A stretch of DNA of 32,832 nt from Eubacterium sp. (GTDB taxonomy: Bacteria; Bacillota; Clostridia; Lachnospirales; Lachnospiraceae), in assembly GCA_024698585.1 (NCBI GenBank), contig JAILRB010000062.1:1-32832 (forward strand), given 5' to 3'. A model generated the notes under the pieces. It did no database searches. It saw nothing but the letters and a program-made list of their open reading frames with translations, and was not told where the DNA came from. Of this stretch, positions 1 through 8,519 are shown piece after piece. Position 1 is the stretch's first letter. Every line of letters begins with the position of its first letter. The translations under genes and the position numbers were made by a program.

Positions 1-228
<228 letters not shown>

Positions 229-247
229 TTATTAGTGCTTATTCAAA

Positions 248-280
248 AGCCGAATCCTTAATGGATTCGGCTTTTTTTTT
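248..280 (+). terminator. Rho-independent terminator of gdhA
   Basis: A 10-bp perfect stem AGCCGAATCC / GGATTCGGCT with a TTAAT loop is followed by an unbroken run of T. It ends the gdhA transcript. Confidence 0.95.
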
Positions 281-343
281 GTTCATTAATACAACGATGA
301 AGCGAATGTTTGTCTGCAATGTGTCGCAAGTGACATATTATTC

Positions 344-352
344 TGGTATAAT
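344..352 (+). promoter_or_regulatory. Extended -10 promoter for the 379-1092 gene
   Basis: TGG-TATAAT (TATAAT at 347-352) is a consensus extended -10. No good -35 lies 17 bases upstream (TCGCAA), which fits an extended -10 promoter. The ribosome binding site AGGAG at 366-370 and ATG at 379 follow closely, so the leader is short. Confidence 0.65.
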
Positions 353-378
353 AATAAAAAAAGAAAGGAGCCAAGGAT

Positions 379-1092
379 ATGAAAAAATTGGTAAAAGCAT
401 TAGGTGCAGGAGCACTGCTGGTAGTATTAACGTTAAGTTGTGGAATGGCAATGACAGAGTCCGTATCTGCAAAAGTAGGATACACGAAGAAAGCGATTAA
501 CAAGAATGAACAATTCGGAACGATTAAGGCAGAAGTAGGTTATCAGCTCGTTCAGTTAAAAGGAGATTCTCCTGCAATCAAAAAAATTAATAAAGCATTA
601 AAAAAGGATTATAAAAAGTTTATGAAAGGTTCTAACGCAAAGGAGGTTAAGTCTTATGCGGAGGAAACTTCTAAGGTATCAAAAGAGGAAGATACCTATT
701 ACTGGAACGAAACATCATCAGTGAAGTATAATAAAAACGGGGTAATTAGTATTGTGATTTCAACACAGTGGTACGCAGGAGGCGTATCTAATGTTGATTT
801 ATATGGATTGAATTTTGACGTTGAAACAGGAAAGAAATTGTATGTGAACCAGGTTTGCGGAAAATCGACTAAGTACATTAAGAATAAATTATATAAAGCG
901 TTGAAAAAATCCTTTGAGGCCGATGCTGATTATGAAAAAGTAGTGGATACGGTTAAAAATAAAAGAACAAAGAAAATCCGTTTCTACATTAAAAAGAATG
1001 GAAAAGTGATGGTTTCCTTTGAACCGTATGAACTGTTATATGGCGGCTGGTATCGTGAATTTAAAGTAGGAAAAATAAATCTCCTGTGGTAA
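379..1092 (+). CDS. Secreted DUF4163/DUF3298-type (RsiV-like) protein
   Basis: The 237-residue product has a clear Sec signal peptide: MKK, a hydrophobic core at about 7-22, and a likely signal peptidase site after SVSA near residue 31. A Cys at about 21 makes a poor lipobox. The mature part resembles the extracytoplasmic half of RsiV-type proteins. It has an N-terminal segment with a helix of alternating Lys (about 65-85), then WYAGGVSNVDLYGLNFDVETGKKL, the DUF3298-type strand pair, and a late FEPYELLYGG element. RsiV itself is a membrane anti-sigma factor that binds lysozyme through this region; here there is no membrane helix or sigma-binding domain, so it is a free or wall-associated form. 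AGGAG at 366-370, 8 bases before ATG, sets the start. Function is unknown. The domain call rests on motif resemblance. Confidence 0.7.
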   Translation: MKKLVKALGAGALLVVLTLSCGMAMTESVSAKVGYTKKAINKNEQFGTIKAEVGYQLVQLKGDSPAIKKINKALKKDYKKFMKGSNAKEVKSYAEETSKVSKEEDTYYWNETSSVKYNKNGVISIVISTQWYAGGVSNVDLYGLNFDVETGKKLYVNQVCGKSTKYIKNKLYKALKKSFEADADYEKVVDTVKNKRTKKIRFYIKKNGKVMVSFEPYELLYGGWYREFKVGKINLLW

Positions 1093-1150
1093 AATAATAG
1101 TAGTTGTAGTGAACGGATAAAAATGAATATCGAATTATGGAGGTGATGCT

Positions 1151-2983
1151 ATGAAAAAAACAAAGGGGCTTGCAATTGTTTGCAGTGCAGTGCTTGTTTT
1201 AACATCAACTTTATCGGGAGTTCAAGTGAGAGCCGATAAAGAAGGAAACAAATTTCCATTTGAATTACAAGCACCAAAGTATACTGCTGTATCTCTTTTA
1301 GGAACAGACTCCAACACATCAATGAGCTATGCTTACAGCATGGAAGAAGATATGTGTTCTTTTCTTGCAAAGCAGGATACGGACAATAATGCATATTTGG
1401 CAGAGCTTAAGGAATGCGGATATGATGAGTTGTGGGTAAATTTGCAAATGGATTGGGCGATTGATGATCCAACAGATTGGAAGTATACGACTTATTGGGA
1501 TACTGATGGAATGGATAATGACTATAATTACAGAGTAGATCCCTGGTCTGTTCTTGACGAAAGGGTATATCCAAAAACAGTGAATGAATTTTGGTGTTTA
1601 CGTGGATTTAACAGTTCAGAGTGGAATGGCGATGGAGTGACACCGGGACTGAAATCTGTATTGAAAACAGGGCAATATCAGGTGGTTGATACCGATGAAG
1701 GTGGTGTATGTGCAATCAATATTGACTGGTCGCAACATACGTTATATGTGCGGTCTCGATATCGGGTGACAACCATTAAAGAAGGGCAAGATGCCCAATA
1801 TACATTTTCGGAATGGTCGAATGTTTCTTCCTATGGGAAAAATGCAAATTCCATTCCAACCTACAATAAGAGTATGGTTAATCCGCCAGAGGTTTCAAAT
1901 TTAAGAATTTCTTCTGATGAAGACTATAATGGAGCACCAGTGGCGTATGTAACACTATCTGTTCCGAATGCATTGAGAAAAGCCAGTGTTGATCTGGAAG
2001 TTAATGGTGGAACCATTCGGCTTGAAATGGAAGGACGTGTCCAAGGAACAACTGCCTGGAAAGGAATTGGTGGAGAGTTTGAAATTAAATCCGGGGATAT
2101 GTGGATTCCATTGATTTATCTTCAAGAAGAAAAACAAATTCATGCGGGAACGCCAATTGAACTGAGATTCCGTTATTGGTGTAAACAGAATGAACTATGG
2201 AATGGAGAAGAATTAACAAACTTCTATACGGATTATTCTAAGATTTTAAAAATTAATACACCGGAAATTCCGGGTGTAAACCATGGTACGGGAACCGGGG
2301 ATAATTCAGGAAAGACAAATCCGAAGGACGAAGGAAACATTTCATCAGCCAATGTAGGTGCTTCAAAAAATCAGGTTAGTAAGTTTGTTACAAATCTGAA
2401 AAATGACAACGATCCAAAGGGAACCAGTTTCAGCTTCCTTCTTGGAAAGCAGAAAAAAGCGAAGAAAAATGCTATTACATTAACTTGGAAAAAGGCAAAG
2501 AATGCATCTTACTACATGGTATATGGTGCAAAATGTGGAAAGAAAAATCATTATGCACCAATTCAGACGGTGAAGACAAACAGTTTTACACAAAAAGGGC
2601 TGACAAAAGGAACCTATTATAAATATCTGATTGCTGCTTTTGATAAGAATGATAAGCTACTAGGAATGTCTAATACAATCCATGTAGCTACGAAAGGTGG
2701 AAAAGTTTGCAACTATAAGAAAGTAACCAGTGCAGCGAAAAAATCAAAGGTGAAATTGAAAAAGAAGGGTGCAACTTTTAAACTGAAAGGAAAAGGAATC
2801 AAAGAATCAAAGAAACTGAAGGTTAACGTACATCGAAAGATTCGTTATGAATCAGAAAATAAAGCGATTGCAACGGTAGACCAATCAGGAAAGATCAAAG
2901 CGAAGAAAAAAGGAAAATGTACGATTTATGTTTATGCACAAAATGGTGCGTACCAGAAAGTTACAGTAACTGTAGAAAAGTAA
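1151..2983 (+). CDS. Secreted protein with FN3-like and bacterial Ig-like (Big_2) C-terminal domains
   Basis: The 610-residue product begins with a Sec signal peptide (MKKTKGLAIVCSAVLVLTST, cleavage probably after VRA near residue 28). Residues about 30-380 are rich in Trp, Tyr and Asp and match no family I recognise. A Gly/Asn/Lys linker near 385-400 leads to a fibronectin-III-like domain at about 430-525 (AITLTWKKAKNASYYMVYG, then TYYKYLIAAFD). The chain ends in a Lys-rich Big_2-like domain at about 535-610 (KAIATVDQSGKIKAKKKGKCTIYVYA). Such C-terminal modules usually hold proteins in or near the cell wall. There is no LPXTG or transmembrane anchor. The start is fixed by GGAGGTGAT at 1139-1147, a full anti-Shine-Dalgarno match. 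It lies 58 bases after the previous gene and may be co-transcribed with it. Confidence 0.75.
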   Translation: MKKTKGLAIVCSAVLVLTSTLSGVQVRADKEGNKFPFELQAPKYTAVSLLGTDSNTSMSYAYSMEEDMCSFLAKQDTDNNAYLAELKECGYDELWVNLQMDWAIDDPTDWKYTTYWDTDGMDNDYNYRVDPWSVLDERVYPKTVNEFWCLRGFNSSEWNGDGVTPGLKSVLKTGQYQVVDTDEGGVCAINIDWSQHTLYVRSRYRVTTIKEGQDAQYTFSEWSNVSSYGKNANSIPTYNKSMVNPPEVSNLRISSDEDYNGAPVAYVTLSVPNALRKASVDLEVNGGTIRLEMEGRVQGTTAWKGIGGEFEIKSGDMWIPLIYLQEEKQIHAGTPIELRFRYWCKQNELWNGEELTNFYTDYSKILKINTPEIPGVNHGTGTGDNSGKTNPKDEGNISSANVGASKNQVSKFVTNLKNDNDPKGTSFSFLLGKQKKAKKNAITLTWKKAKNASYYMVYGAKCGKKNHYAPIQTVKTNSFTQKGLTKGTYYKYLIAAFDKNDKLLGMSNTIHVATKGGKVCNYKKVTSAAKKSKVKLKKKGATFKLKGKGIKESKKLKVNVHRKIRYESENKAIATVDQSGKIKAKKKGKCTIYVYAQNGAYQKVTVTVEK

Positions 2984-2999
2984 TTTTATGAGAATAAAG

Positions 3000-3038
3000 A
3001 AGAAGTCCCATGAATATTGAATACTCATGGGACTTCTT
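3000..3038. terminator. Bidirectional terminator between convergent genes
   Basis: A 14-bp perfect stem (arms 3000-3013 and 3025-3038, core GTCCCATGA/TCATGGGAC) with an 11-base loop. T-rich on the plus side after the stem and A-rich before it, so it can stop both the 1151 gene and the minus-strand pbp. The right arm reaches to the base before the pbp stop codon (3039-3041). Confidence 0.88.
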
Positions 3039-5609
3039 TTATTCGTCTTCAGAATTGTTATTTTTCTTCTTTTTAGAAGTGTCTGCGGATTTCTTCTTTT
3101 TCGAAGCAGAATCGTCGGATTTCTTTTTCTTGTTCTTGGAATCATCGGATTCTTCTGAATCATCAGATTTTGAAGAATCGTCATCGTCATCATAATAGTA
3201 ATTCTTGGAATAACTTGATCCGGAATGATAAGTACATTTATCCGGCTGGGTTCCCTTAGCAAAATACTCAGATTTTGAAGTCGGGCAAACTCCCTTGATC
3301 GCTGTTTTTCCAGATGATGAGCAGATGTCATATTTCTTTACGTCAGAACTCATCTTAAAATTCTTTTTCTTGTATTTTTTCTTCTCATTGATACGGTTCA
3401 TAATCTTGGCCCAGAGACGTTCGTGATAAGCCTGGTCTCCGGCAAGTTCCTTGTTTTCATCATATCCCGTCCAAATGGAAGCGGTTAAGTATGGAGTAAA
3501 ACCACAGAACCATAAGTCATATGCACTAGAGGTAGTACCGGTTTTTCCGGATACCGGCATATCATTATCTAACTTACAAGCAGTACCGGTACCTTCTGTG
3601 ATAACACTGGTCATTCCCTGAGTGAGTAAGGAAGCGGTAGAAGCTTTCAATACTGTTTTCGTAGTCGGGGAAGTGTTATCTAAGATAACGCGTCCGTTGC
3701 TATCCACAACCTGTGAATAAAAGACAGGACGGATATAAGTTCCCTGATTTGCGATCGTTGCATAGGCTGCAGTCATCTGAAGATTTGTTACACCGTGTGT
3801 GATACCACCTAGGGCAAGTGCTTGTTGGATATCCGTTGTAACAGAACCGTTCTTTTCGACTTGTTTATCAACAAGGGTCGTGATTCCGAAGTTTCTTAAA
3901 TAGTCAAATCCCAACTGAGGAGATATTTCTGTTAATACCTTTACTGCACAGATATTCATAGACTGTGCAATGGCTTTTCTTACGGTAACTGTTCCTTTAT
4001 AGCCTTTATACCAGTTGTTTACCGGACGACCATTAGAATAATTATATGGCTCATCCACAATAGTAGAAGCTAAGGTGTATCCTCTGGTGTCAATGGCTGG
4101 AGCGTAAGTGGATAAAATCTTAAAGGTGGAACCTGGCTGTCTCTTAGAGTAGGTTGCACGGTTCATGGAAAGACTGGTATTTTTCTTGCCACGTCCACCA
4201 ACAATGGCTTTCACATATCCGGTATATTGATCCATAACAGTAAAGGAAACCTGAGGCTCCGGAACATAGTATAATGTCTGAATCTGGGAGTAGCCGTCTT
4301 CTTCAGATAATCCCTTCTTATAATATTTATGCTTTAAATGTTTCTTGTAATTTTTTACGCATGCCTTGGCTTCATCCTGAGAGTTGAAGAGCAACTGGAA
4401 ATCTTTCTGGTGACAAACGTTAATGTGATAGTCTTCAATGTCCTGTTCGTCATATTCGTCTATCGTTCCGTCAGGGTTTTCTACGGACCAGCGCCAGTTA
4501 ATGGAATACTTAATGGCATATGGATAATTGGCTGCGTTTGATAATTCTTCATCGCATATTTTCTGGATTGCAGAATCCTGTGTGGCATAAATCTTTAGTC
4601 CGCCACTGTAGACTGCATTATAGGCCTGGGTTTCAGTGTAACCGCGTTTGGTTTGTAAATCTTCCATAACCTGTTTGGTTACCTCATCCACAAAGTAAGA
4701 ATAAACCTTATCATCTCTCTTTTCTAATTGAGTATTTACAGACTGTATACGGTCGTAAACATCATCGGCCATAGCCTCGTCATATTCTTTCTTGGTAATA
4801 TGCCCGGAGTTAAACATATTTTTCAATATTTTTTTTCGACGTTTTGCGTTCGCTTCTGGATTAATAATCGGATTGAATTTGGAAGGGTTCTGGGTAATGG
4901 CTGCGATGACACCGGCTTCTGAAGGAGTGATTTCACTGACATCCTTGTTAAAATAGCGGTGGGATGCGGCCTGTACCCCTAAGGTGTTTGCACCCAGGTT
5001 AATGGTATTTAAATAAGTTTCCAAAATGGTATCCTTGGATGTGTTCTTTTCCAACTGAATTGCCAGATACTGTTCCTGAATCTTTCTCTTTAAAGAAGAA
5101 GAAAAGGAATCTTCAGAAGTCCAGTTGGTAAAAACATTGTTTTTTAAAACCTGCTGGGTAATGGTACTGGCACCTTCTGAAACATTACGGGTAGACAATG
5201 CGATAAAGGCTGCACGCCCGATACCCTGAATATCAATACCATTGTGTTCATAATAACGGGCATCTTCAGTATCAATAAATGCCCAACGTAAGCATTCCGG
5301 TACGTCCTTTAATTCCACACGGATACGGTTGGAACCGGAAGTGATTAATTTTGCAATCTGTTTGTGCTTTGCATTATATACGGTAGTGGAGTAGGAGGAA
5401 GGCAAAATAGATACCTTGTCCAAGGATGGAGCACTTTCGATAATTCCGTTTAAAACACCAATTCCGAAAGATGCGCCAATCACCAGTAAAATGCAAAAAA
5501 CATATAAGAGTCCTTTCAATAAGGAAACCAATGATTTCGAAAAAAGTTTTCTTTGTACAGAAACTAATTCTTTCTGTTTATCCATTGTTTCTTTATATCC
5601 AAAATTCAT
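3039..5609 (-). CDS. Class A penicillin-binding protein (bifunctional transglycosylase/transpeptidase), PBP1A type
   Basis: The 856-residue product polymerises and cross-links peptidoglycan outside the membrane. A single N-terminal membrane anchor (about 29-52) precedes the glycosyltransferase family 51 domain, with TEDARYYEHNGID (catalytic Glu115) and GASTITQQ (146-153). The transpeptidase domain has all three signatures: STFK with nucleophile Ser494, SMN at 550-552 and KTG at 689-691. After residue 755 comes a Cys-bearing tail (Cys763, 775, 792), then about 55 residues that are nearly all Asp, Ser, Lys, Glu and Asn. The start at 5609 is chosen because GGAG sits 7 bases before it; the frame stays open 69 bases further upstream, but those codons overlap the leader hairpin. 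Transcription is from the promoter at 5684-5712. It could be called pbpA, ponA or mrcA; I leave the symbol open. Confidence 0.94.
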   Translation of the reverse strand: MNFGYKETMDKQKELVSVQRKLFSKSLVSLLKGLLYVFCILLVIGASFGIGVLNGIIESAPSLDKVSILPSSYSTTVYNAKHKQIAKLITSGSNRIRVELKDVPECLRWAFIDTEDARYYEHNGIDIQGIGRAAFIALSTRNVSEGASTITQQVLKNNVFTNWTSEDSFSSSLKRKIQEQYLAIQLEKNTSKDTILETYLNTINLGANTLGVQAASHRYFNKDVSEITPSEAGVIAAITQNPSKFNPIINPEANAKRRKKILKNMFNSGHITKKEYDEAMADDVYDRIQSVNTQLEKRDDKVYSYFVDEVTKQVMEDLQTKRGYTETQAYNAVYSGGLKIYATQDSAIQKICDEELSNAANYPYAIKYSINWRWSVENPDGTIDEYDEQDIEDYHINVCHQKDFQLLFNSQDEAKACVKNYKKHLKHKYYKKGLSEEDGYSQIQTLYYVPEPQVSFTVMDQYTGYVKAIVGGRGKKNTSLSMNRATYSKRQPGSTFKILSTYAPAIDTRGYTLASTIVDEPYNYSNGRPVNNWYKGYKGTVTVRKAIAQSMNICAVKVLTEISPQLGFDYLRNFGITTLVDKQVEKNGSVTTDIQQALALGGITHGVTNLQMTAAYATIANQGTYIRPVFYSQVVDSNGRVILDNTSPTTKTVLKASTASLLTQGMTSVITEGTGTACKLDNDMPVSGKTGTTSSAYDLWFCGFTPYLTASIWTGYDENKELAGDQAYHERLWAKIMNRINEKKKYKKKNFKMSSDVKKYDICSSSGKTAIKGVCPTSKSEYFAKGTQPDKCTYHSGSSYSKNYYYDDDDDSSKSDDSEESDDSKNKKKKSDDSASKKKKSADTSKKKKNNNSEDE

Positions 5610-5624
5610 AGTATTCTCCATTCC

Positions 5625-5637
5625 GCCGAAAAACGGC
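5625..5637 (-). other. Small hairpin just upstream of the pbp ribosome binding site
   Basis: On the minus strand GCCG-TTTTT-CGGC folds into a 4-bp stem a few bases before the GGAG of the pbp gene. It is short and may be incidental, but lies where it could affect initiation. Confidence 0.3.
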
Positions 5638-5647
5638 ACACATATAT

Positions 5648-5673
5648 AAAGAATGTTTCTAAAAACATTCTTT
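5648..5673 (-). repeat. 11-bp perfect dyad at the 5' end of the pbp transcript
   Basis: AAAGAATGTTT (5648-5658) and AAACATTCTTT (5663-5673) are exact inverted repeats around a 4-base loop. With -10 at 5684-5689, transcription should start near 5677, so the dyad covers roughly +4 to +29. It could be a repressor operator or a 5'-end stabilising hairpin. The stem is AT-rich and a weak U-like tract follows on the minus strand, so attenuation cannot be excluded. Confidence 0.6.
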
Positions 5674-5683
5674 TCCAAATACG

Positions 5684-5712
5684 ATTATACCAAAACCTTC
5701 CTATTTAATAAA
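5684..5712 (-). promoter_or_regulatory. Sigma-A promoter of the pbp gene
   Basis: On the minus strand: TTTATT (5712-5707), 17-base spacer, TATAAT (5689-5684) preceded by TGG, an extended -10. It is arranged back to back with the yigZ promoter, 31 bases between the two -35 boxes. Confidence 0.7.
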
Positions 5713-5743
5713 GTAAAAGTTATCGACAATTGCTGTCGGATAT

Positions 5744-5772
5744 TTGGAAAAATGCAGGAAGTATGTTATATT
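5744..5772 (+). promoter_or_regulatory. Sigma-A promoter of yigZ
   Basis: TTGGAA (5744-5749), 17-base spacer, TATATT (5767-5772) with TG one base before it. A short CCGGA/TCCGG dyad at 5788-5802 lies in the leader. Confidence 0.65.
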
Positions 5773-5826
5773 TTTTTAGGAGTGTCACCGGAGTAATTCC
5801 GGAACAGGAAAGGAACGATACGCAAT

Positions 5827-6468
5827 ATGAAAGATTATTACGTGGTGAGTGCTTATGGGCAGGGGGAAATCGTGGAGAAAAAATCCAGATTTATTGCTCA
5901 GGTATTTCCAATCGAATCGGAAGAAGAAGCACTTCTATATATAGAAAAAATTAAAAAGAAGTACTGGGATGCAAGGCATAACTGTCATGCATTCGTGTTG
6001 GGGGAAAACAATGAAATCCAGCGTTTCAGTGACGACGGAGAACCTCAGGGAACTGCAGGAAAACCGATTCTGGAAGTGTTAAGCGGAAACAATGTACATA
6101 ATACATTGATTGTGGTGACCAGATATTTTGGTGGAACATTGCTGGGAACCGGGGGATTGGTTCGTGCTTACGGCGGCTCCGCCAAGGAAGGGTTGAGAAA
6201 CGCTACAGTCAAGCAGGTTTGTGAAGGGATAACGTTTCGTTTGGAAACAGACTACAACAGCATTGGGAAAATCAAATATATTTTAGGACAATTAAATGTC
6301 CAGCCGGAATCAGAGGACTATGGAGCGGCGGTTTCCATGAAGATTTCAATGGAAAAAGAAAGCTATGATACTTTGGTATCCCAGGTGACGGATGCCACCA
6401 GTGGAAAGGCAGTTTTTTCTGATGTGGAAGAGGCTCCTTTTTACAGAGAGGTTGCAAGTTTTTTGTAA
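5827..6468 (+). CDS. yigZ: YigZ/IMPACT family protein (UPF0029)
   Basis: The 213-residue cytoplasmic protein carries the IMPACT-family core: EKKSRFIAQVFPIESEEEA at about 16-35, ARHNCHAFVLG near 50-60, the signature RFSDDGEPQGTAGKPILEVL at about 67-86, and VTRYFGGTLLGTGGLVRAYG at about 98-118. The C-terminal third is the smaller domain of unknown function found in bacterial YigZ. Length is usual for the family. The eukaryotic relative IMPACT/Yih1 acts through Gcn1 and Gcn2; the bacterial role is not settled, though a link to translation is often suggested. The start ATG at 5827 has AGGAA 11 bases upstream, a modest site, but homology begins at once. It stands between its own promoter and that of typA, so it is probably monocistronic, perhaps reading into typA. 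Confidence 0.93.
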   Translation: MKDYYVVSAYGQGEIVEKKSRFIAQVFPIESEEEALLYIEKIKKKYWDARHNCHAFVLGENNEIQRFSDDGEPQGTAGKPILEVLSGNNVHNTLIVVTRYFGGTLLGTGGLVRAYGGSAKEGLRNATVKQVCEGITFRLETDYNSIGKIKYILGQLNVQPESEDYGAAVSMKISMEKESYDTLVSQVTDATSGKAVFSDVEEAPFYREVASFL

Positions 6469-6491
6469 TGTGATAAAATAGGCAAGGCTAA

Positions 6492-6521
6492 TTGAAAAAA
6501 CATCAGGTTGAAAGATAGAAT
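6492..6521 (+). promoter_or_regulatory. Sigma-A promoter of typA
   Basis: TTGAAA (6492-6497), 18-base spacer, TAGAAT (6516-6521). It lies about 30 bases before a strong AGGAGG at 6547-6552. Confidence 0.6.
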
Positions 6522-6556
6522 GTAAAGCGGTTTCGAAAAGAGACCAAGGAGGAGAA

Positions 6557-8392
6557 ATGAAGCGAGAGGATATTAGAAATATTGCGATTATTGCCCATGT
6601 AGACCATGGTAAGACTACATTGGTGGATGAGTTGTTAAAGCAGAGTGGTGTATTCCGTGAAAATCAGGAAGTGGCAGAACGTGTCATGGACTCCAATGAT
6701 TTGGAAAGAGAACGTGGTATCACCATTCTTTCAAAGAATACAGCGGTAACCTATAAGAACACAAAGATTAACATCATTGACACCCCGGGACATGCGGATT
6801 TTGGTGGAGAAGTAGAGCGAGTTCTTAAAATGGTAAACGGTGTTGTACTGGTGGTGGATGCGTTTGAAGGAGCAATGCCACAGACCCGTTTCGTGTTAAA
6901 GAAGGCACTGGAACTGGAACTTCCGGTAATTGTTTGTATCAATAAAATTGACAGACCGGAAGCCAGAGCAGAAGAAGTCATTGATGAAGTATTGGAATTG
7001 TTTATTGAATTGGATGCCAATGAAGAACAGTTGGAATGTCCATTTGTTTTTGCGTCCGCAAAGAATGGTTTTGCGACGTTAGATATGGATAAAGAAACCA
7101 CAGATATGAAGGATTTGTTCGAGACAATCATTGATTACATTCCGGCACCGGAAGGGGACCCGGATGCGGAACCGCAGGTACTCATCAGTACGATTGATTA
7201 CAATGAATATGTGGGACGTATCGGTGTAGGTAAGATTGACAATGGTACACTGAAGGTAAATCAGGATGTCATGTTGATGAACTATCACGAACCGGACAAG
7301 AAGAAAAAGGTTAAAATCAGTAAGTTATATGAATTTGATGGATTAAATAAAGTAGAAGTAAATGAAGCAACCGTTGGTGCCATTGTTGCGGTTTCCGGAA
7401 TTGCAGATGTGCATATCGGGGACACCTTATGTTCCCTGGATGATCCGAAGCCGATTCCATTCCAGAAGATTTCTGAACCAACAATTTCCATGAACTTCAT
7501 GGTAAATGACAGCCCGTTGGCCGGACAGGAAGGAAAGTTTGTCACATCACGTCATTTACGAGACAGACTGTTTAGAGAGTTAAATACAGATGTTAGTTTA
7601 CGTGTGGAAGAAACTGAAGAAATGGATGCTTTCAAGGTTTCAGGACGAGGTGAACTTCACTTATCTGTACTGATTGAAAATATGCGTCGTGAAGGTTATG
7701 AATTTGCTGTTAGTAAGGCAGAAGTAATTTATCATACCGATGAACGTGGCAAGAAACTGGAACCAATGGAAATCTGCTACATTGATGTACCGGATGAATT
7801 TTCCGGAGCAATCATTGAAAAGTTAAGTAACCGAAAGGGAGAACTTCAGGGAATGGCTCCGACACAGGGCGGTTATACTCGTCTGGAATTTTCAATTCCA
7901 TCCCGAGGACTCATTGGTTACAGAGGTCAGTTTATGACAGATACCAAGGGTAACGGAATCATGAATACCGTCTTTGATGACTATGGTCCATTTAAGGGTG
8001 AAATTCAGTATCGTAAGCAGGGCTCTTTAATTGCTTTCGAAGCAGGAGAAGCTATTACTTATGGTTTATACAATGCACAGGAACGTGGAACTTTATTTAT
8101 CGGACCAGGTGAAAAAGTATATTCCGGAATGGTTGTAGGACAGACCGGAAGAGCAGAAGATATTGAAATTAATGTTTGTAAAACGAAACATTTATCTAAT
8201 ACCAGAACATCTAGCTCGGATGAAGCGCTTCGTCTGGTACCGAAGAAGGTGTTAAGCTTAGAGCAGGCATTAGAATTCATTGATACGGATGAATTATTGG
8301 AAATTACACCGGAAAACTTGAGAATCCGTAAGAAGATTCTGGATCCTACTTTACGTAAGAGAGATAATATTCGTCGTCAAAATAATAAATAA
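6557..8392 (+). CDS. typA: Ribosome-associated translational GTPase TypA/BipA
   Basis: The 611-residue product is full length for TypA/BipA, an EF-G-like GTPase that binds the 70S ribosome and helps 50S assembly and stress adaptation, notably in the cold. All GTPase motifs are intact: G1 AHVDHGKT (13-20), switch I with RERGITI (51-57), G3 DTPGH (75-79), G4 NKID (129-132) and G5 SAK near 167. Domain II follows at about 200-290, then the EF-G-like domain III and V with RGELHLSVLIENMRREG near 360-380. The C-terminal TypA-specific region has SIPSRGLIGYRGQFMTDTKG (about 450-470) and VCKTKHLSNTRTSSSDEALRL (about 545-565). AGGAGG at 6547-6552 sets the start. It is bounded by its own promoter and a strong terminator. 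Confidence 0.98.
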   Translation: MKREDIRNIAIIAHVDHGKTTLVDELLKQSGVFRENQEVAERVMDSNDLERERGITILSKNTAVTYKNTKINIIDTPGHADFGGEVERVLKMVNGVVLVVDAFEGAMPQTRFVLKKALELELPVIVCINKIDRPEARAEEVIDEVLELFIELDANEEQLECPFVFASAKNGFATLDMDKETTDMKDLFETIIDYIPAPEGDPDAEPQVLISTIDYNEYVGRIGVGKIDNGTLKVNQDVMLMNYHEPDKKKKVKISKLYEFDGLNKVEVNEATVGAIVAVSGIADVHIGDTLCSLDDPKPIPFQKISEPTISMNFMVNDSPLAGQEGKFVTSRHLRDRLFRELNTDVSLRVEETEEMDAFKVSGRGELHLSVLIENMRREGYEFAVSKAEVIYHTDERGKKLEPMEICYIDVPDEFSGAIIEKLSNRKGELQGMAPTQGGYTRLEFSIPSRGLIGYRGQFMTDTKGNGIMNTVFDDYGPFKGEIQYRKQGSLIAFEAGEAITYGLYNAQERGTLFIGPGEKVYSGMVVGQTGRAEDIEINVCKTKHLSNTRTSSSDEALRLVPKKVLSLEQALEFIDTDELLEITPENLRIRKKILDPTLRKRDNIRRQNNK

Positions 8393-8427
8393 ACCAGTGG
8401 TTTTAGTACAGAAGAAATAAAACATTG

Positions 8428-8481
8428 AAAAGTACTTGTTGTGAATCGGGAACGATTGATTTGCAGCAGGTACTTTTTTTC
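8428..8481 (+). terminator. Terminator of typA
   Basis: Long stem: arm 8428-8441 (AAAAGTACTTGTTG) pairs with 8464-8477 (CAGCAGGTACTTTT), using two G-U pairs; the T run ends at 8480. It separates typA from the next promoter by only ten bases. Confidence 0.85.
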
Positions 8482-8490
8482 TAAAAAGCC

Positions 8491-8519
8491 TTGACAAAGA
8501 ATTGTATTAATTGTATTAT
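8491..8519 (+). promoter_or_regulatory. Strong sigma-A promoter of the ABC transporter gene
   Basis: TTGACA (8491-8496, perfect consensus), 17-base spacer, TATTAT (8514-8519). This is the best-matching -35 in the window, and it is covered by the repeated 9-mer described in the next entry. Confidence 0.85.

Noticed and set aside
3010..3195. Small plus-strand Phe/Ser-rich frame opposite the pbp tail
   Set aside because: It is the antisense of the Asp/Ser/Lys repeats and has no ribosome binding site.
2885..3331. 148-residue minus-strand frame over the terminator and the pbp tail
   Set aside because: It overlaps the pbp tail in another frame and crosses the bidirectional terminator. Its Arg/Ile/Thr bias comes from the low-complexity tail.
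5610..5678. Upstream start of the pbp adding 23 residues
   Set aside because: That ATG would lie at about the predicted transcript start and inside the dyad, with no ribosome binding site. GGAG fits 5609.
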